Made by a program: the position numbers and the translations under genes. From Saprospiraceae bacterium (GTDB lineage: Bacteria > Bacteroidota > Bacteroidia > Chitinophagales > Saprospiraceae), in the NCBI GenBank assembly GCA_016716335.1, contig JADJWN010000018.1, forward strand, positions 1-43,313: a stretch of 43,313 nt of DNA. The letters are read 5' to 3'. Below, piece after piece: positions 18,752 through 26,853 of the stretch (positions within the stretch are counted from its first letter, which is position 1; each line of letters opens with the position of its first letter). The notes under the pieces are model-generated. The model was given only the letters and a program-made list of their open reading frames with translations. It did no database searches and had not been told where the DNA came from.

Positions 18752-18803
18752 CGACACCAGATTATTTGTTTTGTACATTTTTATGTAAATAATTCTATAC
18801 AAG

Positions 18804-20288
18804 ATGCAGTTTGTTTCATTTCTGATCTTACTTTTTATACTACCATTAAACCGGTTGGCTACACAAAATAGTAGCCCTGATATATTCGTTTCGATCAATA
18901 AAGACGACCTGATCCAACACATTGAGTACATTGCTTCTGATGCCTTGATGGGACGAAATACCGGTGAGCCGGGCAATCAGATGGCAGCCGGATATATTGC
19001 CGGTCAATTTGAAAAATCGGGGGTGCAGAAGCTGAAAAATGCTATGGAATATTACCAGGAGTTGCCTCTCGCACTTATCTCTGCGGGAGCAGGTAGCTTG
19101 ACAATATCCGGGCAGACCTTTGAACAAGGAAAGGAATTGATTTTTATAGAAGGGCATCCTGTGAACCTGAATACCGAAGCAGTTTTTTTGGGTTTCGGAG
19201 AAAAACCCGAATTGTACGAAAATAAATCCTTAAAAGATAAAGTCGTCATTGTCTGGCTGGGTTCGGAAGAAATCAGAAATCCGGTACAGGCATTCAGACT
19301 TTCCGATAAAAAATTACAGTATGCAAGGGAAGCCGGGGCGCTTGCACTGATAGAAATGTATAATCTGCAAATGCCCTGGGTGAGTCTCAGGAATTATTTC
19401 AGAGGAAAACAATTGGAATTAGTAGATAGAGATAAAAAGGAAATTCCCTTCATAGTATTTAATGCGGAAACTCCGGAATTGATTACTACGCTGAAAAATG
19501 CAATTAACCTGCCGTTACAAATCCGGTTTGATGGAATGGTCAAAGAACAGGTAGAGGCCGTCAATGTGATAGGCATGATACCCGGCAGTGATGAAATGCT
19601 GAAAAATGAATACGTATTATTGTCCGCACATTTTGATCATGTGGGAGTGAAGAAAGGAGTGCCTGCCGGACAGGATAGCATTTATAATGGCACAAGAGAT
19701 AATGCTATCGGAACCGGGGCAATAATTGCAGCAGCAGAATATTTTGCCAAGCATCCTCCAAAACGATCCATACTACTGGCTGCCTGGAATGGGGAAGAGA
19801 AAGGATTGCTGGGAAGCCGTTATTTTGCTGACAATCCTTTAGTGCCTTTGGATAAAATCATTTTCAACCTGAATATTGATAATGGCGGATACAATGATAC
19901 CACAGCCATCAGCATCATTGGGTATAAGCGTACCGGAGCGGCTGATATTTTTGAAAAAGCAGCAAGTGCCTACGGCTTTAAGGTACATCAGGATCCCGCT
20001 CCAGGTCAGAATCTGTTTGACCGGTCTGATAATGTAAGCTTTGCTGCCAAGGGAATTCCGGCCCCTTCATTTTCCATGGGTTTTACAGATTTTGATGCGG
20101 AAATATTCAGATATTATCATCAATTGGGAGATCATACAGAAACTGTAAATTTTGATTATGTGTACAAATACATACAATCCTATCTGCTGGCAGCAAAATT
20201 GATTGCAAACCAACCAGTGCCACCTAAATGGGAAAGTGGTGATAAATACGAACAGGCTGCCAGGGAATTATATGGTGATAAATATTAA
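18804..20288 (+). CDS. Exported M28-family metallopeptidase
   Basis: The 494-residue zinc peptidase begins with a signal peptide (MQFVSFLILLFILPL). Residues about 110-250 resemble an inserted PA-type domain. The catalytic domain has H276-F-D278 in SAHFDHVG, the bridging D299 in GTRDNAIGTG, the Glu pair E331-E332 in WNGEEKGLLGS, the later zinc Asp in NLNIDNGG and the last His in YHQLGDHTETV. M28 enzymes are aminopeptidases or carboxypeptidases acting on secreted peptides. The gene is intact and convergent with the SPFH/ribbon-helix-helix pair. Confidence 0.93.
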   Translation: MQFVSFLILLFILPLNRLATQNSSPDIFVSINKDDLIQHIEYIASDALMGRNTGEPGNQMAAGYIAGQFEKSGVQKLKNAMEYYQELPLALISAGAGSLTISGQTFEQGKELIFIEGHPVNLNTEAVFLGFGEKPELYENKSLKDKVVIVWLGSEEIRNPVQAFRLSDKKLQYAREAGALALIEMYNLQMPWVSLRNYFRGKQLELVDRDKKEIPFIVFNAETPELITTLKNAINLPLQIRFDGMVKEQVEAVNVIGMIPGSDEMLKNEYVLLSAHFDHVGVKKGVPAGQDSIYNGTRDNAIGTGAIIAAAEYFAKHPPKRSILLAAWNGEEKGLLGSRYFADNPLVPLDKIIFNLNIDNGGYNDTTAISIIGYKRTGAADIFEKAASAYGFKVHQDPAPGQNLFDRSDNVSFAAKGIPAPSFSMGFTDFDAEIFRYYHQLGDHTETVNFDYVYKYIQSYLLAAKLIANQPVPPKWESGDKYEQAARELYGDKY

Positions 20289-20319
20289 CAGTATTTCAGA
20301 TGTTGCCTCTCGAATAAAT

Positions 20320-20351
20320 CGACCGACTTCGGACATTTGAGCCGGAAGGTC
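20320..20351. terminator. Possible terminator between convergent genes
   Basis: CTTCGG and CCGGAAG with flanking GAC/GTC can form an imperfect stem, followed on the plus strand by TTATTTTT. The bulges make this weak. Confidence 0.3.
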
Positions 20352-20534
20352 TTATTTTTCCTGAGCATCATTATTTTCATTTAGCTTTTTAAGTCTGCCG
20401 CTATCCTTAAGGGCTTTATGAATAATGTACTCCAGCTGGCCGTTGACACTGCGGAATTCATCAGCAGCCCACTTCTCCAATGCGGAGTAGGTTTTGGCGT
20501 CCAGCCGGAGTACAAATGATTTTTTTTCGGCCAT
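20352..20534 (-). CDS. Small Arc-like ribbon-helix-helix protein
   Basis: The 60-residue protein begins MAEKKSFVLRLDAKTYSALEKWAADEF and continues SVNGQLEYIIHKALKDSGR. This is the beta-strand plus two helices of an Arc/MetJ-type DNA-binding domain. It starts only five bases after the stop of the SPFH gene and is therefore in the same operon. The pairing could mean autoregulation of the operon or a structural role with the membrane protein. It is not accompanied by a toxin-like gene. Confidence 0.82.
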   Translation of the reverse strand: MAEKKSFVLRLDAKTYSALEKWAADEFRSVNGQLEYIIHKALKDSGRLKKLNENNDAQEK

Positions 20535-20539
20535 CTGTA

Positions 20540-21400
20540 TTATTGATGTAAAGTACCGGTATTAACCACAGGAGATGCTGCCTTATCCGAACACAACACC
20601 ACCAGCAGATTGCTTACCATGGCTGCTTTCTTTTCCTCATCGAGATGTACGATTTCCTTTTTGTTGAGTGCTTCAAGGGCCATTTCTACCATACCTACTG
20701 CTCCTTCTACAATCTTACTTCTGGCAGCTACTACTGCCGAAGCCTGCTGTCTTTGGAGCATGGCGCTGGCAATCTCCTGAGCGTATGCCAGGTGACTGAT
20801 TCTGGCTTCGATCACTTCTATACCTGCAATGGCAAGTCTTTCTGAAATTTCTTCCTCCAGCATGTGGTTGATTTCAGCAGAACTGGATCTCAGCGTGATT
20901 TCTGCGGTTTCGTCCTCAAAGTTGTCATAGGAATACTCCATGGCCATTTTTCTGAGTGCCGCTTCACTTTGGATGGATACAAAGGTTTCATAATTTTCCA
21001 CATCGAAAGCAGCTTTGTAGGTGTCTTTTACTCTCCATACCACCACAGCGGCAATCATGATGGGGTTACCCTGCTTGTCGTTGACCTTGAGCTGGGATGT
21101 TTCAAGGTTATGTGCTCTCAGAGTAATTCTCCTTTTGGAATAAAATGGATTGGCCCAGAAAAAACCACTTTCCTTGATGGTGCCTACGTAGGTTCCGAAA
21201 AGATTAAGTACACGGCTGCTGTTGGGCTCTATCGCCATAAAGCCTGCAAAAAGAAAGAATCCCAACATCATGCCGATGACAGATATGTAAATCGGCAAGG
21301 TAAGACTGTAGAAATTATACCCTGACAGTCCGATAATGATGAGGGTGAGAAGCAGGATGAGGTATCCTGATTGTACGGTCACTGTTTTTTCTGATTTCAT
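20540..21400 (-). CDS. SPFH/Band 7 domain membrane protein
   Basis: The 286-residue protein has two N-terminal hydrophobic segments (about residues 12-30 and 36-56). An SPFH domain follows with GTIKESGFFWANPFYSKRRITLRAHNLET, QGNPIMIAAVVVWRVKDTYKAAFDV and a coiled-coil region (ISERLAIAGIEVIEARISHLAYAQEIA). SPFH proteins such as stomatins and flotillins form ring-shaped oligomers on membranes. It is the first gene of a two-gene operon with a small ribbon-helix-helix protein. The precise role is unknown. Confidence 0.92.
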   Translation of the reverse strand: MKSEKTVTVQSGYLILLLTLIIIGLSGYNFYSLTLPIYISVIGMMLGFFLFAGFMAIEPNSSRVLNLFGTYVGTIKESGFFWANPFYSKRRITLRAHNLETSQLKVNDKQGNPIMIAAVVVWRVKDTYKAAFDVENYETFVSIQSEAALRKMAMEYSYDNFEDETAEITLRSSSAEINHMLEEEISERLAIAGIEVIEARISHLAYAQEIASAMLQRQQASAVVAARSKIVEGAVGMVEMALEALNKKEIVHLDEEKKAAMVSNLLVVLCSDKAASPVVNTGTLHQ

Positions 21401-21558
21401 GATTGTTGATTTATTATGATATTAAAATGATATCACAAAGATATAATGTTTGGATGGGAATGTCAAGAGTTATTCTGCCTGAAATACAGTCTGACCGGAT
21501 AAAAGGTAGAAATTACTGGACGAAAGGCTTTGATAACCTGACCTGAATCCGGTCAGTT

Positions 21559-21867
21559 TTAAAAAAGAGAGGTCCGATCAGAATTTTTATGCAGTATGCG
21601 CAAAATTACCACTTCTTGTTTCTCTTCATGTACCTGATATATGACCAGATGCTTTTCTATGTTAAATACTCTTAAATCCTCTTTGAGGTATTTGTGGCGG
21701 TGGCCAATGCCTGGCATGGAAGCTATTTTTGCAAAACCTTCTTTCAATTTTTCTTCATATATTTCTTTTTGCAGTGAGCCATAAGTAATTTCTGTATAAG
21801 TCTGAATATTATTAAGGTCGTCAAATGCTTTATTGGAAAAACTCAATCTGAATTCATGGCCTGACAT
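21559..21867 (-). CDS. parE: ParE/RelE-superfamily toxin
   Basis: The 102-residue protein has LSFSNKAFDDLNNIQTYTEITYG at its start, GIGHRHKYLKEDLRVFNIEKHLVIYQV in the middle and VVILRILHKNSD at its end. This is the ParE/RelE fold, with a conserved Arg in the central strand. ParE toxins usually poison DNA gyrase and RelE toxins cleave mRNA; the target here cannot be read out. It overlaps the antitoxin gene by 14 bases and lies downstream of it, as usual for type II toxin-antitoxin operons. The symbol indicates the family only. Confidence 0.88.
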   Translation of the reverse strand: MSGHEFRLSFSNKAFDDLNNIQTYTEITYGSLQKEIYEEKLKEGFAKIASMPGIGHRHKYLKEDLRVFNIEKHLVIYQVHEEKQEVVILRILHKNSDRTSLF

Positions 21868-22144
21868 GATCCGGGATTTCTTTTTTATGTTTAATATTAT
21901 TTTTCACCTGTGAATTTACTTTCTCCCAAAAATTTTCATCGTACTCAATTACCCTGCCTGCCTCTACATCATCCAATCCTTCCTGTATCAGCTGATTAAA
22001 CCGCTCCCATTTCCACAGTTCGTTTTGTACCATTTTCAGACGAAGTGCATCTCTCAGCACTTCAGATGCAGAAGCATAATATCCGGATTCCACCAGTCTT
22101 TTGATGTATTCCTCATAAGGTTTACCTAAATTTACTCTTTGCAT
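21854..22144 (-). CDS. parD: ParD-like antitoxin
   Basis: The 96-residue antitoxin has an N-terminal ribbon-helix-helix domain (MQRVNLGKPYEEYIKRLVESGYYASASEVLRDALR), matching ParD/CopG antitoxins. The C-terminal acidic segment (GLDDVEAGRVIEYDENFWEKV) probably wraps the toxin. It is the first gene of the pair. A perfect palindrome and a -7 promoter box lie immediately upstream, consistent with autorepression. Confidence 0.88.
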   Translation of the reverse strand: MQRVNLGKPYEEYIKRLVESGYYASASEVLRDALRLKMVQNELWKWERFNQLIQEGLDDVEAGRVIEYDENFWEKVNSQVKNNIKHKKEIPDHVRP

Positions 22145-22149
22145 AATTC

Positions 22150-22171
22150 GTACATTTTATGTACAAATATA
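22150..22171 (-). promoter_or_regulatory. Promoter and operator of the parDE pair
   Basis: GTACAT (22150-22155) and ATGTAC (22159-22164) form a perfect 6-bp inverted repeat around TTT. On the minus strand TATATTTG occupies 22171-22164 and matches the -7 consensus TAnnTTTG, abutting the palindrome. A TTG lies at 22197-22195, spaced 23 bp, a little long. The palindrome would cover the transcription start, a classic autorepressor position for a ribbon-helix-helix antitoxin. Confidence 0.6.
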
Positions 22172-22427
22172 TGACATTTGTATCACGTATAATGCAATAA
22201 TCATTCAAGTATGGTAAAATGCATATCCGAATGGGACAATATAGCTTAACTTTTTTCGATACTCCTGAATATAAAAATATCTGACAAATGAATGAAAGGG
22301 GCTTCTGAATTTGATCTCTGTTTTTAAGACCGGAGTTATAGAACTGCTGTACTTATTGTTTTGAAAAATGATATGATTTGGATGGCCGAATTCTCCGTTG
22401 AAGTACAGACGTTATCACACCATAATG
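22172..22427. other. Gene-free interval upstream of the DUF1015 gene
   Basis: AT-rich DNA between the parDE promoter and the inverted repeat of the DUF1015 gene. No credible gene or further repeat is seen. Confidence 0.5.
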
Positions 22428-22468
22428 TTTGAAGCTGTGATAAAAACCCGTAATTTCACAGTTTCAAA
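22428..22468. repeat. 13-bp inverted repeat directly upstream of the DUF1015 gene
   Basis: TTTGAAGCTGTGA (22428-22440) and TCACAGTTTCAAA (22456-22468) are complementary at 12 of 13 positions around a 15-base spacer. The repeat ends 11 bases before the ATG at 22480, so it could act as an operator or a translational attenuator. It is too close to the start to be a simple terminator for an upstream gene. Confidence 0.6.
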
Positions 22469-22479
22469 TATTCTGCTTC

Positions 22480-23586
22480 ATGCAACTACACCCTTTCAAA
22501 GCACACTATCCGAATAGTTCACTGATTGCATCGCCTGAGTTGTTTTTTGACGAGATGTCCAAAGAATTCCTGCAGTTTTTTCAATCCGGATTTTTTATTA
22601 AAAATGATTTGTCCGCCATTTATATCTATGAGATTCTGTTTAATCACAGACTGCATACCGGCATAATATCAGGTGCTTCCATCTCTGATTACATTCAGGG
22701 TAAAATGATAGGACACGAAAATACCCTGGCTGCCAAGGAACAGGCTTTGTTGAAATTGATCCTGCTACGCAAGGCAATGATCAAACCTGTTTTATTGGGA
22801 TATGATGCAGTGCCTGTACTGGATGAGCTGATTGCTCAGATTAAATCTCAAAATCCACCTTTTTTCACTATCCGACTCGATGAGTACGAAGAAACACACA
22901 GATTGTGGCAGTTGTCTGACCCTGCTCAGATCAATATTATGCTGGATTATTTTAGAGATTATGTGCCGGAGGTTTTTATTGCAGATGGTCATCATCGTAC
23001 CTCCACGGCTGTAAGATTGATTCAGGATGGGTACATGGCTGGTTCTGATGAAGACAAAAGTGTCCTGGCAGCATTTTTTCCTTTCAGAGATCTGGAGATA
23101 TATGAATTCAATCGTGTAGTCAATGTGCATACACAGATGTCCACTCCGGTTTTTATAGCAAGACTCAGCAAGTACCTGCATATCAAACCTCTCAAATCCG
23201 GCAGGAAACCAAAGGAAAAACATTGTATGACATTGTACATTTCAAGGCAGTGGTATGCATTGACATGGAAAAAGGAAGTGGTGGAAAAGATGGGATTGTC
23301 CGACGTAGTATTGGATACAGAGTTGTTTAACCACTACATCATCCATAAAATTCTGAAAATTGCAGATATCCGGAGCGAAGCGGGTATCCAGTATATAGAA
23401 GGGCATAAGGGTATCAATGGAGTGGAAAAAGCTGTTCACAATAATGAACAATGTGCAGGATTTTGTCTTTTCCCTATCTCCGTTGAAGAAATGAAAACCG
23501 CTTCCAAAGCAGGTAGAGTTTTGCCTCCCAAGAGTACCTGGTTTGAACCCAGAATGAAAAATGGCATTCTGGTAAAAACTTTTTAA
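22480..23586 (+). CDS. DUF1015 family protein
   Basis: The 368-residue protein matches DUF1015: IYIYEILFNHRLHTGIISGASISDYIQGKMIGHENTLA in the N-terminal third, and the conserved FIADGHHRTSTAVRL (about residue 168) near the centre. DUF1015 proteins are widespread and predicted to be cytoplasmic enzymes, often described as kinase-related or of unknown function. The gene is intact and 8 bp upstream of the amidohydrolase gene, probably in one operon. Confidence 0.88.
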   Translation: MQLHPFKAHYPNSSLIASPELFFDEMSKEFLQFFQSGFFIKNDLSAIYIYEILFNHRLHTGIISGASISDYIQGKMIGHENTLAAKEQALLKLILLRKAMIKPVLLGYDAVPVLDELIAQIKSQNPPFFTIRLDEYEETHRLWQLSDPAQINIMLDYFRDYVPEVFIADGHHRTSTAVRLIQDGYMAGSDEDKSVLAAFFPFRDLEIYEFNRVVNVHTQMSTPVFIARLSKYLHIKPLKSGRKPKEKHCMTLYISRQWYALTWKKEVVEKMGLSDVVLDTELFNHYIIHKILKIADIRSEAGIQYIEGHKGINGVEKAVHNNEQCAGFCLFPISVEEMKTASKAGRVLPPKSTWFEPRMKNGILVKTF

Positions 23587-23594
23587 TCAATGGA

Positions 23595-24794
23595 ATGGTA
23601 TATCATGGTATGATTCATAAATTCTCAGCAGATATTATCTATTCAGGAGACGGAGAAGTGTGGAATGATGTTGTAATCATTGCAGATGACTACGGTAAAA
23701 TATTGGAGGTTGGTGCTTTGAAAGACCATGATCCTGTATCCATCCGCTTTTTTAAAGGTATTCTTTTACCGGGCATGATTAATACCCACTGTCACCTGGA
23801 GTTGTCGCACATGAAAGGCAAAATAGATACCGGGACAGGGCTTATCTCATTTATCAATCAGGTGGTGCGACACAGGGAGTCAGATCAGCAGGAGATACTT
23901 TCGGCCATAGAGGCTGCTGATAGTGAAATGTATGAAAGTGGTATCGTTGCCGTTGGTGATATCTCCAACAAAGCAGATACCGCTGATATAAAATCCCGCA
24001 GCAAGCTGGATTACTACACATTTGTAGAATTCTTCGATCTGATGCAACCCGCACTGACTGCCAAAACCATATCGCAATACAAGGAAGTTTTTGACAAGCA
24101 AAGCACGCACAGAAACAATAAAAAATCTATGGTGCCACATGCCCCGTATTCGGTGACGAAAGAGCTTTTTGCTTTCATACGCCAAAACCAGCCGGAGCAT
24201 GTGACTGTAAGTATTCATAATCAGGAGACCATGGATGAGATGATGCTTTTTCGGGATGGGAGTGGTGGTTTCAGTGAGTTTTATGAAAATTTTGGATTAA
24301 GCCTGTCTCACTTCAGACCTACCGGCAAATCATCCATTCATTATGCTATGGAAAATATGAATCCTGCAAACCCCACATTATTTATTCACAATACACTCAC
24401 CGGAGAAGAAGACATTGAAGCTGCCCGGCGCTGGAATCAGCATGTGTTTTGGGCCACCTGTCCCAATGCCAATCTGTATATTGAAAACAGATTGCCGGAC
24501 TACAGGATTTTTATGGATGCCGAAGCCAAAGTCACCTTGGGTACCGACAGCCTTACCTCCAACTGGCAGCTATCTGTGTGGGAAGAGATGAAAACCATCC
24601 GGAAATATTGTTCTTATGTTCCCCTGGAAGACCTTGTAGTGTGGGCATGTATCAACGGAGCACAGGCATTGGGCTATGCGGACAGATTGGGAAGTATCAG
24701 GCAGGGTAAAACTCCCGGAATAGTATGGGTGGAATGTGCAGTAGTGAATGGCACAGCCGATATTGCAAGCAGTCAATCGGTAAGAATCATTTAG
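23595..24794 (+). CDS. Amidohydrolase family protein (deaminase-like)
   Basis: The 399-residue protein shows the metal-dependent amidohydrolase fold. The H-x-H motif is in GMINTHCHLELSHMKG. Further metal ligands appear in VPHAPYSV and SIHNQETMDE, and the last Asp in VTLGTDSLTSN. The second and third motifs match the ATZ/TRZ-type deaminases, so a nucleoside or aminodeoxyfutalosine deaminase role is possible but not proven. The start may also be the ATG at 23610 (MIHKFSADIIYSG). It follows the DUF1015 gene by eight bases. The C-terminus, NGAQALGYADRLGSIRQGKTPGIV, is complete. Confidence 0.85.
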   Translation: MVYHGMIHKFSADIIYSGDGEVWNDVVIIADDYGKILEVGALKDHDPVSIRFFKGILLPGMINTHCHLELSHMKGKIDTGTGLISFINQVVRHRESDQQEILSAIEAADSEMYESGIVAVGDISNKADTADIKSRSKLDYYTFVEFFDLMQPALTAKTISQYKEVFDKQSTHRNNKKSMVPHAPYSVTKELFAFIRQNQPEHVTVSIHNQETMDEMMLFRDGSGGFSEFYENFGLSLSHFRPTGKSSIHYAMENMNPANPTLFIHNTLTGEEDIEAARRWNQHVFWATCPNANLYIENRLPDYRIFMDAEAKVTLGTDSLTSNWQLSVWEEMKTIRKYCSYVPLEDLVVWACINGAQALGYADRLGSIRQGKTPGIVWVECAVVNGTADIASSQSVRII

Positions 24795-25048
24795 TTGCTT
24801 GAATTTATATGCAATGTTTTGCCCCTAATTAAATGAACACTGAATAAGACCTTAGGTTGAGACAGGATTTTGTACATTCAGAATTTGTACTCATCTTTGT
24901 CATGACGGACGACCGACGGTGACGTTTTGTACCGAAGGCAGATAGCTCAGGCCTGACTATCTTTTTAGGACTCTTCGACTCATTGGCGGACTCCTACTCG
25001 TTCAGTATTACCCGAAGGTAGTATTTTTTTATGATCCAAAGGTGATTT

Positions 25049-25876
25049 TTAGCCCAGTCCGTGTAACAACCACTTTTGGTTGTACTTAGTTACGAATTCT
25101 GAAACTTTCTCCTTGGCTTCCTCCAGTTGCTGGATTGACCCTATATGCAACAGTTGTTCCTTTAGTGTTCGGTGAAATCGTTCTATCACCCCATTGGACT
25201 GTGGGCTTCTGACAAATGCTGGGCTTTTCTCAATACCGAGAAATTGGATTTCTCTGTCAAAGTCCCTGGAGTCAAATTGGGTGCCGTGATCTACCCTGAG
25301 TTTGAGGCTGTGAACCTGGCAGATATTGTGGCTTACCTGACCAAATTCGTTCCTCACTGCATTACGGATGGCTTCCATGGCCTCTTTTGCTGTGGATTTG
25401 ACAGATACATGCCATCTCTTGATTTCGCTGTTGTAATGATCGGTGATGCCCATAAAATAGATTTTGCCTATCCCGGTACGAAACTCTTTGATATCCATTC
25501 CCCATAGTTCATTGGGCCGGCATGTCAATATCTTTCCATTATGCTCGTACCGCTCCGGATGTGTCCGATTCTCCTGTTTGCACAATAGCTTGTGTGTACT
25601 CATGATTCTTCGGAGACGTTCTTTAGCTACGACTATTCCCTTTTCTTCCTTGAGTCTGACTTTGATCTTTTTATATCCTTCCATGTAGAATACCGGATCA
25701 GCCAGATAGGCTTTTACTGCCTCAAGTACCTCCGCATCTGAAATGCCCGCTTTCGGTCCCGGCTTTTTCCTGACCGCAACAGCCTGACGCTTGTCGTACC
25801 ATGCCCCCATACTCAGCTGTGTCACGCTCAATATCTGCCTGATAGTGCTCTCAGGGCGCAACTGTTTTAACTCCAT
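25049..25876 (-). CDS. IS3-type transposase OrfB (rve/integrase domain), C-terminus cut by an in-frame TAA
   Basis: The 275-residue DDE integrase-type domain has Asp in LWGMDIKEF, Asp in LRVDHGTQF and Glu in NGVIERFHRTLKEQ. The frame stops with TAA at 25049-25051 after WLLHGLG. If that codon is read through, the frame continues KSPLDHKKILPS to a TGA at 24980-24982, and LGYKSPL is the usual OrfB ending. A Tyr-to-stop mutation is therefore likely, removing about 22 residues. OrfB is probably made by -1 frameshifting from orfA at an A8G run (25920-25912). Catalytic residues are intact. Confidence 0.88.
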   Translation of the reverse strand: MELKQLRPESTIRQILSVTQLSMGAWYDKRQAVAVRKKPGPKAGISDAEVLEAVKAYLADPVFYMEGYKKIKVRLKEEKGIVVAKERLRRIMSTHKLLCKQENRTHPERYEHNGKILTCRPNELWGMDIKEFRTGIGKIYFMGITDHYNSEIKRWHVSVKSTAKEAMEAIRNAVRNEFGQVSHNICQVHSLKLRVDHGTQFDSRDFDREIQFLGIEKSPAFVRSPQSNGVIERFHRTLKEQLLHIGSIQQLEEAKEKVSEFVTKYNQKWLLHGLG

Positions 25877-25878
25877 GG

Positions 25879-26166
25879 CTATTTTTCTTTTATCTGTCGA
25901 ATCAATTCCATCTTTTTTTTATACAGATCCAGCTCCATAGCCTGGCGACCGATGATGGCCTGTGCCTCCCGAAGGCGTCGCTCCTCCGGATGCTTACGAA
26001 AGCCATCCTTGCCTTTCTCTAAAAACAGATTTTGCCACTCACTCAACTGACTGGCACTGACGTTGTATTGTCTGCACAGTTCGTCCAGTGACTCTCCTCG
26101 CAACAATCTGAGTACCGCTTCTACCTTCTTGTTGGCACTCATCCTTTCTTTTTTCTTGTTTTCCAT
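25879..26166 (-). CDS. IS3-type transposase OrfA (helix-turn-helix)
   Basis: The 95-residue protein has an N-terminal helix-turn-helix (AVLRLLRGESLDELCRQYNVSASQLSEWQNLFLE) and a C-terminal leucine-zipper-like helix (ALIGRQAMELDLYKKKMEL-type). It binds the element ends. Its 3' part contains an A8G run (minus strand, 25920-25912) that fits a -1 slip. After such a slip the frame stays open as KKKDGIDSTDKRKIA into OrfB. Confidence 0.88.
   Translation of the reverse strand: MENKKKERMSANKKVEAVLRLLRGESLDELCRQYNVSASQLSEWQNLFLEKGKDGFRKHPEERRLREAQAIIGRQAMELDLYKKKMELIRQIKEK
25912..25920 (-). promoter_or_regulatory. Probable -1 programmed frameshift site of the IS3 element
   Basis: On the minus strand A8G forms an A-AAA-AAG heptamer near the end of orfA. 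Moving to the -1 frame gives an open reading frame that joins OrfB without a stop, which is how IS3-family transposases are made. Confidence 0.75.
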
Positions 26167-26302
26167 GACACTAAATTAAGGTTAATTACAAAAAATTTAA
26201 GCTTATTTAGTGTTCGCATTTAATTGAGGGCAAGACACCAACTTTTTGTCGTGTCCCTAAATTGGCTACGAAAATGTTCAGAGAATAATAATTCCGAGTT
26301 CT

Positions 26303-26851
26303 CTATAATTGAATTATTTCAATTTTTTTTTGTTCAACAGTAAATAATTTTAATATTTCACTTTCTTCAAATTTATTTGATATAATTATCTTAAATTCAT
26401 CCCCAAAATGTAAAATAATCCAGTTTTTGAAATTGGTTTTAAACCTAAAAAAAAGGAAGGATTCTTCATATTTGTATACATAGATATCATCGACAATTTC
26501 ATCAAACTCGGAGCTTATTAAAAACTTAAATGCGGAATCCAAACTACGCTCGGGATAAATTAGTCTATCACTTAATTTACTTAAGCCAGAAGATTCAAAA
26601 TGCTGAATATAAAAAACATTAACAGATTTATTATCATCATCAATAAAAACATGTGGAAACAATGTTATATATTCTGCCTTTCTAATATTTGGTGCTTCAC
26701 TAAATGAAATTGCAATTTCTCCTCTAACAACGACTTCTAAACAAGAATTAGTATTTAAAACGCCGCCTTTTAATATAAAATAAAATCTGTCTTTTGATAT
26801 TATTTTTGATAATATCTTTAAATATTCTTCAACTCTGTTTGATTGATACAT
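26303..26851 (-). CDS. Hypothetical protein, immunity-like
   Basis: The 182-residue AT-rich protein has no recognised motif or signal sequence. It starts MYQSNRVEEYLKILSKIISKD, and its remaining sequence alternates hydrophobic and acidic patches (FPHVFIDDDNKSVNVFYIQHF; FKTNFKNWIILHFGDEFKIIIS). It begins two bases after the stop of the toxin-like remnant on the same strand, the usual arrangement for an immunity gene. Its base composition is far more AT-rich than the housekeeping genes. Its function is inferred from context only. Confidence 0.6.
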   Translation of the reverse strand: MYQSNRVEEYLKILSKIISKDRFYFILKGGVLNTNSCLEVVVRGEIAISFSEAPNIRKAEYITLFPHVFIDDDNKSVNVFYIQHFESSGLSKLSDRLIYPERSLDSAFKFLISSEFDEIVDDIYVYKYEESFLFFRFKTNFKNWIILHFGDEFKIIISNKFEESEILKLFTVEQKKIEIIQL

Positions 26852-26853
26852 TT

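Larger units (their letters stand above)
24819..26233 (-). mobile_element. IS3-type insertion sequence
   Basis: The element is about 1.4 kb. Its ends are imperfect inverted repeats of about 30 bp: TTGCCCCTAATTAAATG-AACACTGAATAAG at the left, and the complement of a similar sequence ending at 26233. It encodes orfA and orfB on the minus strand. Positions 24843-24979 are non-coding. No 3- or 4-bp target duplication is evident at the boundaries, so the flanks may have been rearranged. Confidence 0.85.

Noticed and set aside
24819..26233. Target-site duplication of the IS3 element.
   Set aside because: The bases outside the two inverted ends (GTT before and GAC after) do not match, so no duplication could be supported.
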